A stretch of 64,000 bases of DNA from Atherinomorus stipes (lineage: Eukaryota > Chordata > Actinopteri > Atheriniformes > Atherinidae), in the NCBI GenBank assembly GCA_023101725.1, contig JALJCO010003433.1:620001-684000 (forward strand), in the 5' to 3' direction. A model generated the notes under the pieces. That model did not search any database. It was given only the letters and a program-made list of their open reading frames with translations, and was not told where the DNA came from. A program made the position numbers and the translations under genes. This document shows, piece by piece, positions 12,301 to 34,444 of this stretch. Each line of letters starts with the position of its first letter. Positions within the stretch are counted from its first letter, which is position 1.

Positions 12301-15300
12301 CCTTTCCACAAGCATAATAAAACAAAATGGGTATGTTAAGTTAAATCACAAGAAATTATACTTTTTTATATCTTAAGTTAAAGGGCCAGTGTGTAGAGTG
12401 TAATGACATCTAGTGGTAAAAGCTGCAAACTGCAACCAACCGAATATCCCCATCACACTGTATATTCACTTTCCAAGTTTTCCCGTACAGAGAAAACAAG
12501 CTTGACTGAGAAAAAAGCAACACTGGTCCTCTCTAGAGCCAGTGTTTGACTTGTCCCCTCGGTGCTACTGTAACATCGAGATGCAACATGAAGGCAGGTG
12601 AGGAAGAAAATACTCATCATCTTTATAAATGGCCTCTGTAAAATAATGAAAAGACATCACTTATATTTTCTTTCAATTCTACATTGATATCACACACTGA
12701 AAGTAAAAATCTTTATGTTTGTTGTGTTTAGATGAATAATACATCACATTTGATAATCAGCCTATACACTATATAATTTGAAAGAGCCCACGTATTTGTG
12801 AACTTTTGATTTATAGACAAAACTTCTGCAGTTTGCATCACCATGTTGGTCTTTTTGGACCTGAGAGTGACCATATTTGGAGAAGTGGGTGGAGTCTAAG
12901 TGTAAACAGGAGTCTACAGGAAAAAGGTGTGTTTCTTTGAGGTTCTAAACCGATTAAATCAGGGACTCTCAATCCTGGTCCTCGAGGGCTGGTGTCCTGC
13001 ATGATTTCATGATTTCCCTGCTGCATTTCATCTGACTAAAATCAATGGCTAATTAGCAGACAGGTCTGAGTCTGACTCAGGTTTTGCTGCACGGACACAA
13101 TGAAAACATGCAGGCCACCGGCCCTCGAGGACCAGGATTGAGAATCCCTGTATTAAATCATTATTTCATTTCTAAAAGTGGCACCAATGCGCTGATCAGA
13201 AAGAATAATATAATTAAGAACTGTTAAAAAAATGTACCAACTCAGGTTTTCATGAGAGAAGTTGGAGCTTTTTGAATGAGAACCTATAAACTTATGCAGG
13301 CAAACATTAGAAGCAGACCTTCTGCCATTGCTAAGGTGGCATTTCTGTGCAAACCAGAGCAAAACAGATGAGAATCAGACTATTTAATTAACAATATCTA
13401 TGAAATCTTGAGAGACTTGCACATTTCTAACCTTCATTGCCCTGCAGCGCCTATAGCTGAGAAAACACAATTGACAGTATTTTTTTTTTTTTTTTTTTTG
13501 TCCAGCTTAGGGCATCACATGACAGCATTTTCGTTTACATCTCTGAGTCACACTCCAGCAACTGGATAGCAACAAAATTGGCTGTTTTAAACACTAACTT
13601 TGGCTGATTCAGCAAAGAAATGCAAGAGGGCATTATCTGAGGGGGGGAGGAAAAGAACAAGAGAAAGGAACAGAGGAAGAGTTAAGAGAAGTGTCGACAT
13701 AGGGTTGACTTCTACTGGTTCAAGAGAGTTTAGAGAAGAGACAGGATGCAAAACGGATGCCGGATTAGCTTTCGTTAGGGGGCACCAAGGAGCAAAAATC
13801 TGCTAAGATTTAGTGGTGTGGCTATTCTCATCAGAGGTGGCTGAGATGTCAGACATGCCCGAGTAATAAAGATTGTAAAGTCAGTCAGTGTGGGTGCAGA
13901 GTACCTGTGTGCAATGATCACAGCCAGAAACAAGTATAACTGCATAAGATGAGACATGACAATGTGGAAGGAGAGGGGAACAGCCTGGACGCATATATTC
14001 ATAACACACACAACATGGATGTTAACAGTGTTCAATTGCTGTTGAGGAATTTTCTTTTCCAAATTTTAGAAAATTAAAAAAATATGTAATAATAAATGGT
14101 GAAAAATAAAGAATATGTAAAACATGAACTTGTTCATGTGGACCATAATGTGATGCAAATGGTTATTCTTAACCAAAATTACAAGAGTGGCATAAAAACA
14201 CATCGATTCATACACAGGTCAATTTTGACCCCCCATAGAGGAGTGCATGTCCACTCATTCATGCATGTGAAGAATTGGTGAAATTCTGTTTTTTGTTTTA
14301 TTGTGCTTTTGGTTTTGATGTTGTTTGTTGAGACTCAAGGAAATCTTAAGCGTTTCTCCAAACTTTCTCTTTTTTTTTTTTTTTTTTTGTCAAAAACATA
14401 TATTGATTGTTAACCAAAAGATCACCTGCTCAGTGACGCCTACCTTGATATGTTTTGGAGCACAGGTCCTGCGCATCACCATACAGTCTCCATTTCAGAG
14501 AGGAGGGAGACGAGGAAAAGGACGAGTTCCAGAGCGAGGGCGACTGAAGGTAAGAGTCCAAGTTCTCCAACACCTGACCACAATTCCAGGACCATCGTAC
14601 TCTAGGGGGTTCTCGATCACACGTGTACACACCCAAAGCAGTCTTGTCCTTCGTGAAGGTGACGTTCCCGGTGGTTAAGCCCAGGCACAACGACGAGCCC
14701 AGATTGAACAGGCGCCCTCGAGTTACCCATTTCCAGCGCTGGTGGGGCTCCTCACATGAGGGTGTCACAATTACAGAGTCACCCAGCACCCCCAGGCACC
14801 CGTTGCCACCCTCGAGGAAGAAGGCAAAATCATCAGAGTCCACTGGTGCTGCGTAAAGAGGGAGAAACAACAGCAGCAGTCAATAACGCTGGTGCAAACA
14901 TAGCTTCATGTTAACAGCTAAGAGGTCAGGGAACGGATCAATATCTCCAATAATGGACACTGCTGGGTTTGAACTAGTTTTCATGATGGGATCTGTTGTC
15001 TACATGTAACATTGCAAGCAAATCAATCCTCACGCAATCATAAAATAACCCTAAAATCTATGACCATAAAGCAAAAGGGAAGTTATTGCAGAAATGACAC
15101 ACAAGAGATTGTGAAAAGTGGGTGAATCTGTTTTAATGCAACGTTAATAATCACATTTAAAGTATGTCATCATCTCCTGGGTGTCAGGAATCCCCCTTTT
15201 TTCTAAATCTGAATCAAGACCCACCTCTTACCTTGTTCATAAAGTTTGTGGTGTATTTCTGTTGGCTTTGTCTGAGGATGAAACAGCTGCCTGTAATCTT

Positions 15301-18300
15301 TGAGGATAAAAATCTTTATCTTAAGAATCTGCAGGGCGACTGATACGTTTTACTCATGGAAGTGATTGTTTTAACCAGTCTGTATTCAACTCTTAGGTCT
15401 TCAGAGCTGAAATGTGCAGCTGTTATCACTTTGCAGACTTCGTACTGCTACTCCACGATTCTCATGGGAAATACAGCTTGTGCAAAGCAGAACATTGTTG
15501 CAAATGCCAAAGGCAAAATAAAGAAAGTGTTGAGCTTCACACATACAATAAAGTGGGGCAGGATGCTGGAAGTACAAGAACAACAACAATACCCCTTTCC
15601 TTAAAAAATATATGCTTTTTTTCATTCCTGGTTTTCTTTTTACATGTCTTTTCATCCTTTGAGGATTTAGAGGCTGGTAACCGACAAACCAAGGTTGCTC
15701 AGTGTGTGATGGTGACAGAAAGAAAAAGACGTGTCTGTCAGGAGTAGAAGTGACTAAATTCAAATTGTTTAAAAGGAAGTTGCCAGAATAAACAGAACTC
15801 TTCCCTCTCTAACTTGAAATTGAGTGCAGAAAGAAAGAAAGACCCTCAGCGTTCATCCTCAGCAGGCTCGTGTGAGAGGCCAGGAAGTAGGGTGACTGGG
15901 GAAGATCTCAGCGCACTCTCTTGAAAAACATGACTACACGTTAATACAGTACCTCAATCCGCTCAGTCCGCTTAAATCCTTGATTTCCTGCCTCTCGGCT
16001 CAACACTTCAAGCTTCCTGTTCTGTTTTTATGAACTCTGGGACAATGGCATCTCATCAAGAGCTCCATAAAAATCCCTGTAATCTGGAGGAGCGGACCGA
16101 CACGCCTCTCTTTATGCCCTTTGTGGTTTAGTTTCTCAGAGGCAGTGTTTGCTCGTTTAGTTGGTAGCAGTCAGAGCTTACAGAGAAGTTCAGGATGAGT
16201 TTAAAAGCGCTCTGCACAGTATAACAATTAATGCTTTTACAGCCGTGTTTCCACAAGTAGATGCTGCGTGAGTGGAAATACCACTGCATTGATCTGATTT
16301 ATGTAAATTATTTAAACCCTGCATTTATCCAGAGATTAACATGTCAAATCTTTACATTCAGATCCTTTTTCCATGTTGTTCCTGCTCATTTTCTGATGTA
16401 TCACCAACAGGAGCACATTTGCTACCTGATCGGAGGAATCCAACACCACTCTTGCTTGATTTAGGATATCAAAAGTGAATAAGCAATATTCCAAAATTGC
16501 TAAATTAATGCTCAGCAGCAGACTATTCAACAAGTCAGTAATGGACTCAGCTGATCAGCATCATCATGAGTCAAGCAGCTGTAGTTAATTGGATGTGAAG
16601 CAACACAGGGATTCTTTGGTTAAGAAAATAGAAAGTAAACAACTGAACTGTCTGTTGCAATATAAATACAATGATATACTCTGTCTGCTTGCTCCTTGTA
16701 TATTTATTAAATTCCAGCTGTTCTAGATGGTGAATATTTGTTGTACAGGGAGCTGGCAAACATCTACTGCATGTATATAACCTAAACACTTCACATTACC
16801 CTTTATGTGTACAGAAATAATATTCTTGTTTCTTGTTTATGAAATCTTTTCTTTGTCTGTTTTAATCTTGTATTTGTAAAGGCAGCGGTGACGGGTAGCT
16901 TCAGAGGTGTTTCTGAACCCAGACACAAAATCATGTCTGCTTTTTGTGCAGCTCTGCTTCTGCAGCAGCTACTCAAGGGTGATCCATTAAGACTTGTTTC
17001 TTGTTTAAAGACATTTCTCTGGATTCCTTTAAATGATAATATGAGACATTACGACATTAACTTCCCAAACAGTTTCAAAGTCTGCAAGAAGAAATTTTTA
17101 CCTTTAGTTATAACACTAGTTAACATCTTGTCTTCACTTTTCTAGGATGTTTTTTTTCTTTTAAACAATTACTATTGTCTTATGTTGATCATGCATTAAC
17201 TATGTATTTTTTACTTAAACTGAAAGTGGATTTTAAATGTTTTGCTTCATAGTGCTTGGTTTAAGATTATTTTACACTTTATCCCAACTATTTCTTTAAA
17301 AAGAGATAAACTATAAAGCCTCTCACCCACCCCGACACCCAGCTGACATGTTTGTTTACCACCAGCTCACTGTTTTAGTCAGCAACGTCTGAAATCAGAA
17401 CAAAACTGTTGCCTAAAAGGCACACAAACACATTTCATTCCTAACAGGGAGATGAAAACAAGTAGGTAAAATACTGAATCCAAACACTGGTGCAATTATA
17501 AAAAGGCTTGAGCTGCCTCTGAGGGGAAAAGCATATTTCCATGTGTCACTAGTTGCGCTTATTAACACAACACAGTCCAGAGCTGCATGAAATAAGGGGA
17601 AAAAAAGTGCAAGCAAAGACCTGTTTCTGTGGAAAATTACTGTATGGTGGATCCATTGAGTCTTAAAAGACCAAAACGCGTTTAACTTCTGTTAGATACT
17701 GTAAATGCCTTCCAAGTTTCATCAACAAAAGACAATAAAATAACTAAACTAATTAATAATAAGGATTTTGAATAGAAAAAAGCATTATAGTTTCGAACAC
17801 TGAAATTAAATTGTCTACTTGTAAATATTTTTGTTGTCACACCAGACAAGATAAAGACATTAGTGAAGTTAGAGTTTAAATCCTGACATTTTTACTTAAA
17901 TCTGATTGATCATTTTGGCAATATGGTATTAAAATTATTGAAGAAAAACTATTACACAGCTGTTTTCGTTTAGATACTTCAATTTATTTTAGATTTGCAA
18001 TTATAGGGTGCTGTCTGCCACAATAACAGACTAATTATTCTGTTATAATCTCCCAACTAAGTAATACTCATCAAAAGCAAAAAAGTGAAGATTCAAACAG
18101 CTACACAATGGTGAAATCTAATATAATCACCCCGACCACATTAAGTCATTTTGACCAAGCTAATTACAGCAATTTTTCCAATAGATTAGCTCAGCAGGGC
18201 CTGGTGGGCGCTTCTCTCATCACATTTACACTAGAAATAAGCATTTAGAAATAAGCGATGCATTGCTTAAATGTGAGCACAGAGCTAAAGCAAGAGAAGC

Positions 18301-20708
18301 TCTCAACCACCAGACAACCTGAAGCTTAACTTCAAGACAGCAAGAAGTAAATCTAAAAGGGAGTTTTAATTCCATTCTGGATGGGACGCAGCTGCATGTT
18401 TGATGTGAGAAAACTCCCGGGCAATCAGAGAGTGCAGAATTCCAGATTAACTTTAAGCCATTGAGCCCTGTGAAAGCTAAGCCACAACAGCTCTCCTGCT
18501 GTGATCTCATCCTCTTTTTCCCCCCTCTTTGCCCTGTCACCCCTCTTTTTTTCTTTTTAAAACTGAAGACAGTTTTCTACCAAAGGGTGAAGCTGAAACC
18601 TGCTGCCAAAGTCAACTACAGACATTTGCCAAAAGAAGTAGAGATTTCCAGAACATCCGCCTCCTTACAGTCATCTGTTGGACTGGGTTTTAGGACATTA
18701 CTTAGTAATGCTGGGTGACTAATCAATAGCAAGTTGTAGTTTGAAATATGATGAGTTCAGCAACTTCTCAACACTCTTTGGTGGACTATTACTGTAAATC
18801 AATCAGTAAGTAGAAGGTCAGTTTCTTTCATTCAATTTTTTTGAAAAATATTTCCCTCTGATCTGAAGATTTAAGCAGTGTTTGAGCCAAAGACCGTTCC
18901 CAGAGCTTTGTTTTGACAGATGTTTGTAATAAAAGCACAAAAAGCAGACCTTTAACTGGTCAGTGTGACAAAAAGGCAACCAACAAATAGGCAGGAAATT
19001 CCAGCCTGCTGTGTTTGTTTCGTCAGTGTTTATGGTGGTCTGGCCTCTGAAGAAACCCTTAACTGTGGATAGGTTTTACCTCATCCGAGAAACACGGAGG
19101 AGAAAGAAGGACTTTTGGCAATAACAGTATATTTGGATTTTGCAGCCACACTCAGAAACTCAGGGAACTAGAACCACTGGGAAAGTGTGTGTGTCGAATG
19201 TAGAAACCAGAATGAAAACTTTCCATCACTCCTACACTTATGCACAATATAACAGAGATGACAAGTTACCGAAGCCGGGGATTAAGCAAGGTAAGAATTT
19301 TCTGTCTGATCAGAACTAGAGCTCCCTCCATTGATAAAGGAAAGAAACTGACTTTAAAATCCCACACCATGTAGTCTGAACTAGTCCATACATGCCCCAC
19401 ACTGAAGTTCTGCCAGTCATGAACAAGAAAATCCCTGTAAATCTTTCTTTGGGTATCAATAACTTTTACAGCTAATCTTTCCTTTGTATTCCCCCAGCAA
19501 ATCAGGCCAACAAAGGGCAAAACCAACGAGCTCATACACGCTTGTGACAGTGCGCTCAAATCACTCAGATCAGATCTTCAAGGTCAAACTCTGCTGGCAG
19601 GGAATTATAAATCACTTTTCATGACAAATCCAAAGAGACAGCATTTCAGAACGCAAATCAGCAAATCTGAATATCCTTTTGAATTTCATCTATTGTGAAT
19701 AAAAATGGATGACAAGGGATTCTAATCATCAATGACAGTGAATTAGATGGTTGACAGTTGAGAGACATTAAAGAGTTTAGGATTATTTGGGATGCGTATC
19801 GCGTTTATTCTCAGGCATCAGCATAAATATCTGATCTTCTTTTTAAGTTGAAAAAAATCTTTTAACATAGATGTTTAGGTAATCAACTCATGCAACCCTT
19901 AAAAAGTCAAATTAATTATGCTTAGGGGAAAAGGTTGGATTTTCTTTGTGTTTTGATTGGCTGGCATGACAGATGATTTTACCGAGATTCTACTGTTGTG
20001 ACTGTGAGTGACTGGAAAATTGTCATCTGATGAGAGAGCAAAAAAGTTGAACGAGTGCTATTAGTATCCAGTCCAATCTTTACCATTAAAGCAGGTTTAG
20101 ATGGGTTTTTGCTTTAGGAGTTGTAATGGTCCGGACTGAGCGTGTTAATTGCAGTCTGTAACAGGATGCAAAGGTCACATCTGCCCCCAGGGTGCCAAAT
20201 GAAGCGTCACTCCGCAGTCTGTGGCCCTACAATCCAGCCTTTAAAAAAATCCCACCCGGAACCAAAGTGGAAAAAAATAGCACAAAATTGTGTGTTTTCT
20301 TTGCTTTTTCAAATAAAAGTTTGTGCACGAATAGTAATACAAAAACTAAGCCTCGGGTGCCTTCCCTCCTCCCCTTTTGTCTCCACATCTGGTTCCACTC
20401 ACTGCTCGGACTTTTGGGTCGTAGCATTCTGCGACACCAAATCCAAAATCCGTAGCTTTTTAAAAACATTTCCAAAGTGGAAGTTCTCCCCTAAACAAAA
20501 ACGTGTCCAGAAGCTTCAACATCTGTCTCATTTGTCGACTTTTGTGCATGGAAATCCCGTTTTCCCCTCCTTTCTCCTTACCTGTAATGCTTCTCTTCAG
20601 TTCCAGACTAAAGATGAATAAATATAAAGTGCATTTGTAAAATAAAAGTTGACGACTTGTCCATGATGCCCCTGATTCCTTGTTTCGGTGTCGCTCGTTG
20701 CTTTGCAT
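1362..20708 (-). CDS. mrc2: C-type mannose receptor 2 (Endo180), N-terminal part; gene runs off the left edge
   Basis: This is an endocytic collagen receptor of the mannose-receptor family, a type I membrane protein that recycles through clathrin pits. Exons read on the minus strand: 20582-20708 (ATG at 20708), 14444-14848, 8525-8698, 8197-8361, 7020-7133, 6624-6767, 6331-6522, 4934-5088, 4667-4771, 1616-1731 and 1362-1510. All junctions are GT-AG and in phase, giving 1846 bp or about 615 residues; the family is near 1480. Domains in order are a signal region (about 18-36), the CysR ricin-type lectin (43-177), fibronectin II with GNSHGRPC and [11 protein letters not shown] (178-235), CTLD1 (about 236-375), CTLD2 (about 383-525) and most of CTLD3. 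CTLD2 keeps the EPN sugar motif (FEPNN), but its WND motif reads WDD. The wording of FNII and CTLD1 matches MRC2 better than MRC1, LY75 or PLA2R1. The next gene is tlk2, as in human. Exon 1 is less certain than the rest. Confidence 0.93.
3161..3232. repeat. (TA)36 microsatellite
   Basis: An uninterrupted run of 36 TA units follows a short (AC)5 tract, in an mrc2 intron. Confidence 0.97.
3260..4046. mobile_element. Harbinger-like non-autonomous DNA transposon
   Basis: The left end TGGTGCATTCAGACTGACC and the right end CGGTCTGAACTCACCA are inverted (inner match TTCAGA, outer match TGGTG). They are flanked by TAA at 3257-3259 and 4047-4049. A 3-bp TAA/TTA target duplication is the hallmark of PIF/Harbinger elements. 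The 787-bp body is far more GC- and CpG-rich than its surroundings and holds no transposase. The superfamily is inferred from the duplication length. Confidence 0.65.
5230..5540. repeat. Solo terminal repeat related to the element at 57270-58240
   Basis: It shares long stretches with 57290-57500, such as CAGCTAAATGTGTGGGTA and CCAAAATCCCCTGCAATATT. It appears to be one end of the same transposon family without its body. Confidence 0.55.
5755..6036 (-). repeat. tRNA-derived SINE-like remnant
   Basis: On the minus strand, a B-box-like GGTTTGAATCC (5987-5997) is followed by TGTCCTTGGGCAAGACA and GTGTGTGAATGGCTG, wording common to fish SINE or LINE-tail repeats. The copy is degraded and lies in the mrc2 intron between CTLD2 exons. 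Confidence 0.5.
7944..7960. repeat. Poly-C run
   Basis: A run of 17 cytosines. Similar runs occur at 2641-2655 and 32075-32091, all intronic. Confidence 0.95.
8848..9552. repeat. A/T-only low-complexity block
   Basis: About 700 bp are almost entirely A on the plus strand, with scattered T and rare G or C. It begins 150 bp upstream of the FNII exon, inside mrc2 intron 2. Poly-Phe reading frames on the minus strand here are artefacts of composition. Confidence 0.9.
10815..12110 (+). mobile_element. Tc1-like DNA transposon, inactive
   Basis: The ends are inverted: CAACTTCAGCTCCCAAG at the left and TTTTTGGAATTGGGGTTG at the right, the latter followed by TA. The terminal repeats run well over 100 bp inward (GTAAATGAAAACAGAATG against the right-hand ATTTACATTTTAAACAGC). 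The plus-strand interior carries scattered transposase remnants, including SPDISPIEN of the DDE catalytic region near 11712-11738. Several stops and frameshifts break the frame. Confidence 0.75.
12961..13151. mobile_element. hAT-like MITE with 8-bp target duplication
   Basis: Inverted ends AGGGACTCTCAATCCTGG and CCAGGATTGAGAATCCCT flank 191 bp. ATTAAATC is repeated exactly at 12953-12960 and 13152-13159. An 8-bp duplication and a CAGGG-type end fit the hAT superfamily. Confidence 0.8.
13545..13765. repeat. Dispersed repeat, copy 1 of 3
   Basis: It shares ordered blocks with 25785-25985 and 56990-57165: a GA-rich stretch (AGAGAAAGGAACAGAGGAAG), then GACTTCTACTGG. It is not a gene, although a 68-codon frame crosses it. 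Confidence 0.5.
14849..20581 (-). other. mrc2: mrc2 intron 1
   Basis: A 5.7-kb gap lies between the proposed signal exon and the CysR exon. Reading both strands, I see no convincing exon, RNA gene or well-bounded transposon. A regulatory role is possible, as for many first introns, but nothing in the sequence shows it. Confidence 0.6.
20582..20708 (-). CDS. mrc2: Proposed first coding exon of mrc2 (signal region)
   Basis: The minus-strand ATG at 20708 has a purine at -3. The 42 codons that follow contain the hydrophobic run [15 protein letters not shown], a plausible signal core after a long polar N-terminus ([13 protein letters not shown]). The exon ends ACAG|GTAAGG, a strong donor, in phase 1. 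That is the phase the CysR exon at 14848 needs, where the junction codon GCA precedes PVDSDD. A CpG-containing, CA/GC-rich stretch at 20700-20980 upstream would suit a 5'UTR and promoter. Placement is by phase and signal-like composition only, with no homology support, since signal peptides are not conserved. A different 5' exon elsewhere in 14849-23000 is possible. Confidence 0.6.
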
Positions 20709-23183
20709 GCTCACAGCCACAACACACGCGCGCACACGCTGCAAAAAAACAACCCGAACGAGGCGGAAAAAAAGAAAGAAGAAAAAAAAGAAGTGGCAGA
20801 AGAAAAAGAAGTGAAGCCGGAGCTGCAACTGGATGAATGCTCCACTGATGCAGAGCTGAGGGCGAGTTTGACCGCTAGAGCTCCGTCTAATTCTCCGTCA
20901 GACGAGGCTGGAATGAATGAAGAAGCATCAACAGTGCGCGCGCGTGTGTGCGTGGCAATGTTTGTGTGGCTCATGAGTCAAGCGAGTCCACGTCAGTGAA
21001 GAGAAAATCCAAATTTACAAGAACTGTGAAAGTTTGTGCCAGCCACAATCTAATGGCCTCATAGGGTTTTTTTTTTTTTTTTTTGTCTGTGACACATTGA
21101 GTTGACTTTGTTTTGATTTTGCCTCAAGAAAAATTAAAAAAAAGTGTTATTTGGCTGCGTTATCTTTTAATTTGATATAAGTCGCATAAATACCCTTAAA
21201 ATCAAATACAGGGCAAAGAGCTTTTGACATAATAAAGAGCTTTAATAATCAAAAAAAAAAACTTTAAAATATCTTTTTTTGAAATGTTGTTTTTAATATG
21301 TAAAGCACTTTGTGTACATTTGTATGAAAAGTGCTTTATAAATAAATTTCATTCATTCATTCATTCATATATAGCATATCCTTAAGTATGTCTTGGATCA
21401 TCCTTTATTTGGATTTTGATTTAAAGGAACCAGATTTTCTTGTAGCCTTGCAAACTGGTATTGAATAGCAGATAAATAAAAACTTTATGGGGGTTCAAAA
21501 AGGATTTCTTTGGCTGCTTATGTACCTGATCAATCTCAGACACTTTCCTGTTAGTTAATCAACTTAATGTGGACTGTTTATCGTGGACATTGTCCTAACA
21601 CAGGGCAGGAACAATGTTTATACAATTTGGTCAAGAATCAATTTCAAAACAAATGAACAAAGAAAAAAGAAAGAAACCAAAGTCAAAACAGTCTGGCAAG
21701 CTTAACGGTTTTAGGAAGTGTCAGACTTTTGTGGAACTACACAGTTTTTTGGAAATGAGGAAATGAGTGGTTCAGCAAGTATCTAATGAAGTACCACATC
21801 AATCATTCACTGATTTTTTCCGTTCCGAAACCCCCAAGTGCACTGTCCAGTGACAGCTGCTTAAGGTTTAAGTAGGAAAGTAAAAAGAAAAAAAAAGATT
21901 CCAATTCTGCAGCGAGTGTTTATGGTCTTTATCTGGTTCTACAGTCATGTTTAAAAGTTTCCCAGCCATTATCTGACATGCTATTGCAGAGATGCATCAC
22001 AAATGAGGACTCACTGAAAGTTAGCTTTTAAAATGCCAGATGTATTACTGTTATGCTTCACTTTCTCTTGAAAAAGAGCTGAAATTCTGTTAATTATATA
22101 CTCAAACCAGTCTTATGAACATTAGCTAGCATTCAAGATATTTTACTCACAAAGCTAGCTCTTTCCATCAAAATTGCTAACCTTAACAGCCCTGACCCTG
22201 ACAATTGGTTTCCCCTATCAGAGAATGCACCTCATACATCAAATTTGAATATAACTCATCCCTGGCTGCATGAGGTGGAAGGCAAAGCCTGTGATGAATA
22301 TATATTTATGGTCAGTAAAACAAAATAATTAACTGCCAAGTGCGGAGAAAATGTACATGAATAGATTTTCATGTACATTTTTGCACTCTAAATCAGAGAC
22401 ATTATTTTAAGGAAGAAAAAATAGGAAACAGAGTCACACAGAACAAGAAGCACATTTTAACCAATAGTATTTAATGGTTTATGCGACTTTCTGCTAAGGC
22501 CCAATCTCCCCCAACAGTACTATTAGGTAAAACAGTCCCTTGCATTATATTGGCCAAAAATAAATTCAAACATACCTAAATAAATATGCATTTATGGAAA
22601 GGGAAGGGGAAATTAAAACAGTAACAATTCTAATTAAAAGGCAACTTGAAAACACAACAGTTTTCTCCATAAACTGGTTAAATTTTAACAATTGAAAAAA
22701 AAAAGAAAAAAAAATCAAATATAAAAGGGGTATTTTCTCTGCAGCTTCCACTTCATGTCAAGTTGCACAACTCTAAAACCATTCATTATAAAAACTGAGG
22801 TGGAACACTGCCACCAGCTGGAAGTTAAAAGCTTTGGTCACAGGAGTTTAAGGAGGATAAGGGAGGGGGGGGGAGACAGTAACTGATGTCCCTTAATGTC
22901 ACAAACTACGTGGGTCTGGAAATTTTAACAGGGCAAGGTTTCCAGAACAGCGAGTTGGATGACATAGCGCCATAGGTATTTAGGGTTCAATACGTTAACG
23001 GCCCAGACTGGCGCGCTCTGCTTCACAGAGATGAGAACAAACAAAATGTTTGAACTTAGGGAGTTCCAACTACCTCGGAGCAGAATGGCTCATGCATGGG
23101 TGTATGTGTGAGAGTGCACATGGGTATGAGGCCTTCTGCAGTCGGTTTCCATCTGGCCAAGCTGAAGCAGTTCTTTACTTCAT
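20709..23183. other. Spacer between mrc2 and tlk2
   Basis: It is about 2.5 kb. The first 270 bp are CpG- and CA-rich and probably hold the mrc2 promoter. The rest is AT-rich, with one SINE tail and no gene seen. Confidence 0.6.
21291..21368 (+). repeat. SINE/LINE 3' tail with (ATTC)n
   Basis: GTAAAGCACTTTGTGTACAT and GTGCTTTATAAATAAATT followed by (CATT)n is the usual 3' end of fish L2-mobilised SINEs. Confidence 0.55.
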
Positions 23184-23189
23184 TTTATT
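23184..23189 (-). terminator. tlk2: Candidate tlk2 polyadenylation signal
   Basis: AATAAA is read on the minus strand about 370 bp beyond the tlk2 stop codon. Other AATAAA hexamers lie farther on (near 21405), so a longer 3'UTR is possible. Confidence 0.4.
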
Positions 23190-23559
23190 TTCTTTTTTTT
23201 TAAGCAGAGAAGAAAAATCTGAAACACTAAACCCCACTTCTCATCAACACAGTGCCAAATCTCGCCCCGCTGCTGTGTGAATCATCCAGGGCTTTGACCC
23301 CCAGAACAATGCCACCCTTTTGAAAAAGCAGGATAGGTGGGTTGGGGTGGGTGGACATCAGAGGGATGGAGGACAACAGCCTCCCTTCACAACCCCTCTG
23401 TTACTTCTCACCCACCCCTCGCTGCCACCTGACCGGTTTCCCTTGAGCTCTTCATGGTGAGGTGGGATGCTGCCGGGAGGGGGGAAGACAGTACGGCATC
23501 GCCCCCACCCCATCCCACCCTTTTCAAATGATTCAGTCAGTCCCTTAAGGGGTGTGGGC

Positions 23560-33599
<10,040 letters not shown>

Positions 33600-34444
33600 T
33601 TAAATGGATGTGGAAAATTCCTGTTCTGAGTCATCATTAAGCTTGACAATGTTTTACACTATCATTTATGTTTAGCAAGCACCAGCTTCCTAACACTGGT
33701 AAGACACCCACAACACTGAGAGCACAATCTGACCGAAACTGGAGCCAAGAACGGATGTTTTAAATGCATCAAAGAGGAAGCCCAGATGTGTAAAGTCACT
33801 GCCTGGAGAATTATGGCATCACTTGATAACACCCTGGCATTACAGGCCAAGTTACAAGGCGATGTAGTTATAAAAGGTCACTATTGGAAAGACTGCCAAG
33901 TACAGTCACAGCAATGGAAAAGGCCACAATAGACAATAAGTGCCCAGTTTGCTGGCCTATGCGAAGGTTTAAGTTACACGCCCAACACTGGCTGCTGCTA
34001 TGACTGTTGCCTATGGGTTGCATATATGAAATTAACTGTAGCGTACTGTGGTTTTATCACATTAGAAATATACTCTAGTCATTGACTTAGCTCATATATA
34101 CAGGCTCGATTTACATCGAGATAGTAAACATTGCGATTTAAAACAATTTAGGGAATTATCCGTAAGCCAATATTGGTTAATCGAGCTAACAAGCCTACCG
34201 ATGTTGGCCATCACTTAGCGTAGCATTGCGTTTAACGGCTAACGGTTAGCCAGTAACATCAGATGGGATTTCATTAAAAAATATATCGTAACAAAACCAA
34301 ACAAATGTTGATTGTCGTCGACCCAAATATAGCTTTAAGATGACAAAGCTACTGACTAAAAACGCCACAATGGCTGTCCGAAAAAGCCTTAAATGTTAGG
34401 TATGCAATGGGCTAGTGTTAACCCCAAAAGAAGCATCTTCTCAC

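Larger units (their letters stand above)
8699..14443 (-). other. mrc2: mrc2 intron 2
   Basis: This 5.7-kb intron separates the CysR and FNII exons. It contains the A/T block, a Tc1-like relic, a hAT-like MITE, and near 12379-12440 a short piece (GGGCCAGTGTGTAG, then GACATCTAGTGGTAAA) reminiscent of a dispersed fish repeat. I see no other gene in it. Confidence 0.8.

Noticed and set aside
13600..13806. 68-codon frame rich in Arg, Glu and Lys
   Set aside because: It lies in a dispersed repeat with other copies at 25785 and 56990; not a gene.
20142..20621. 159-codon plus-strand frame
   Set aside because: It overlaps a shadow frame of similar length, shows no family resemblance, and covers the intron side of the proposed mrc2 exon 1.
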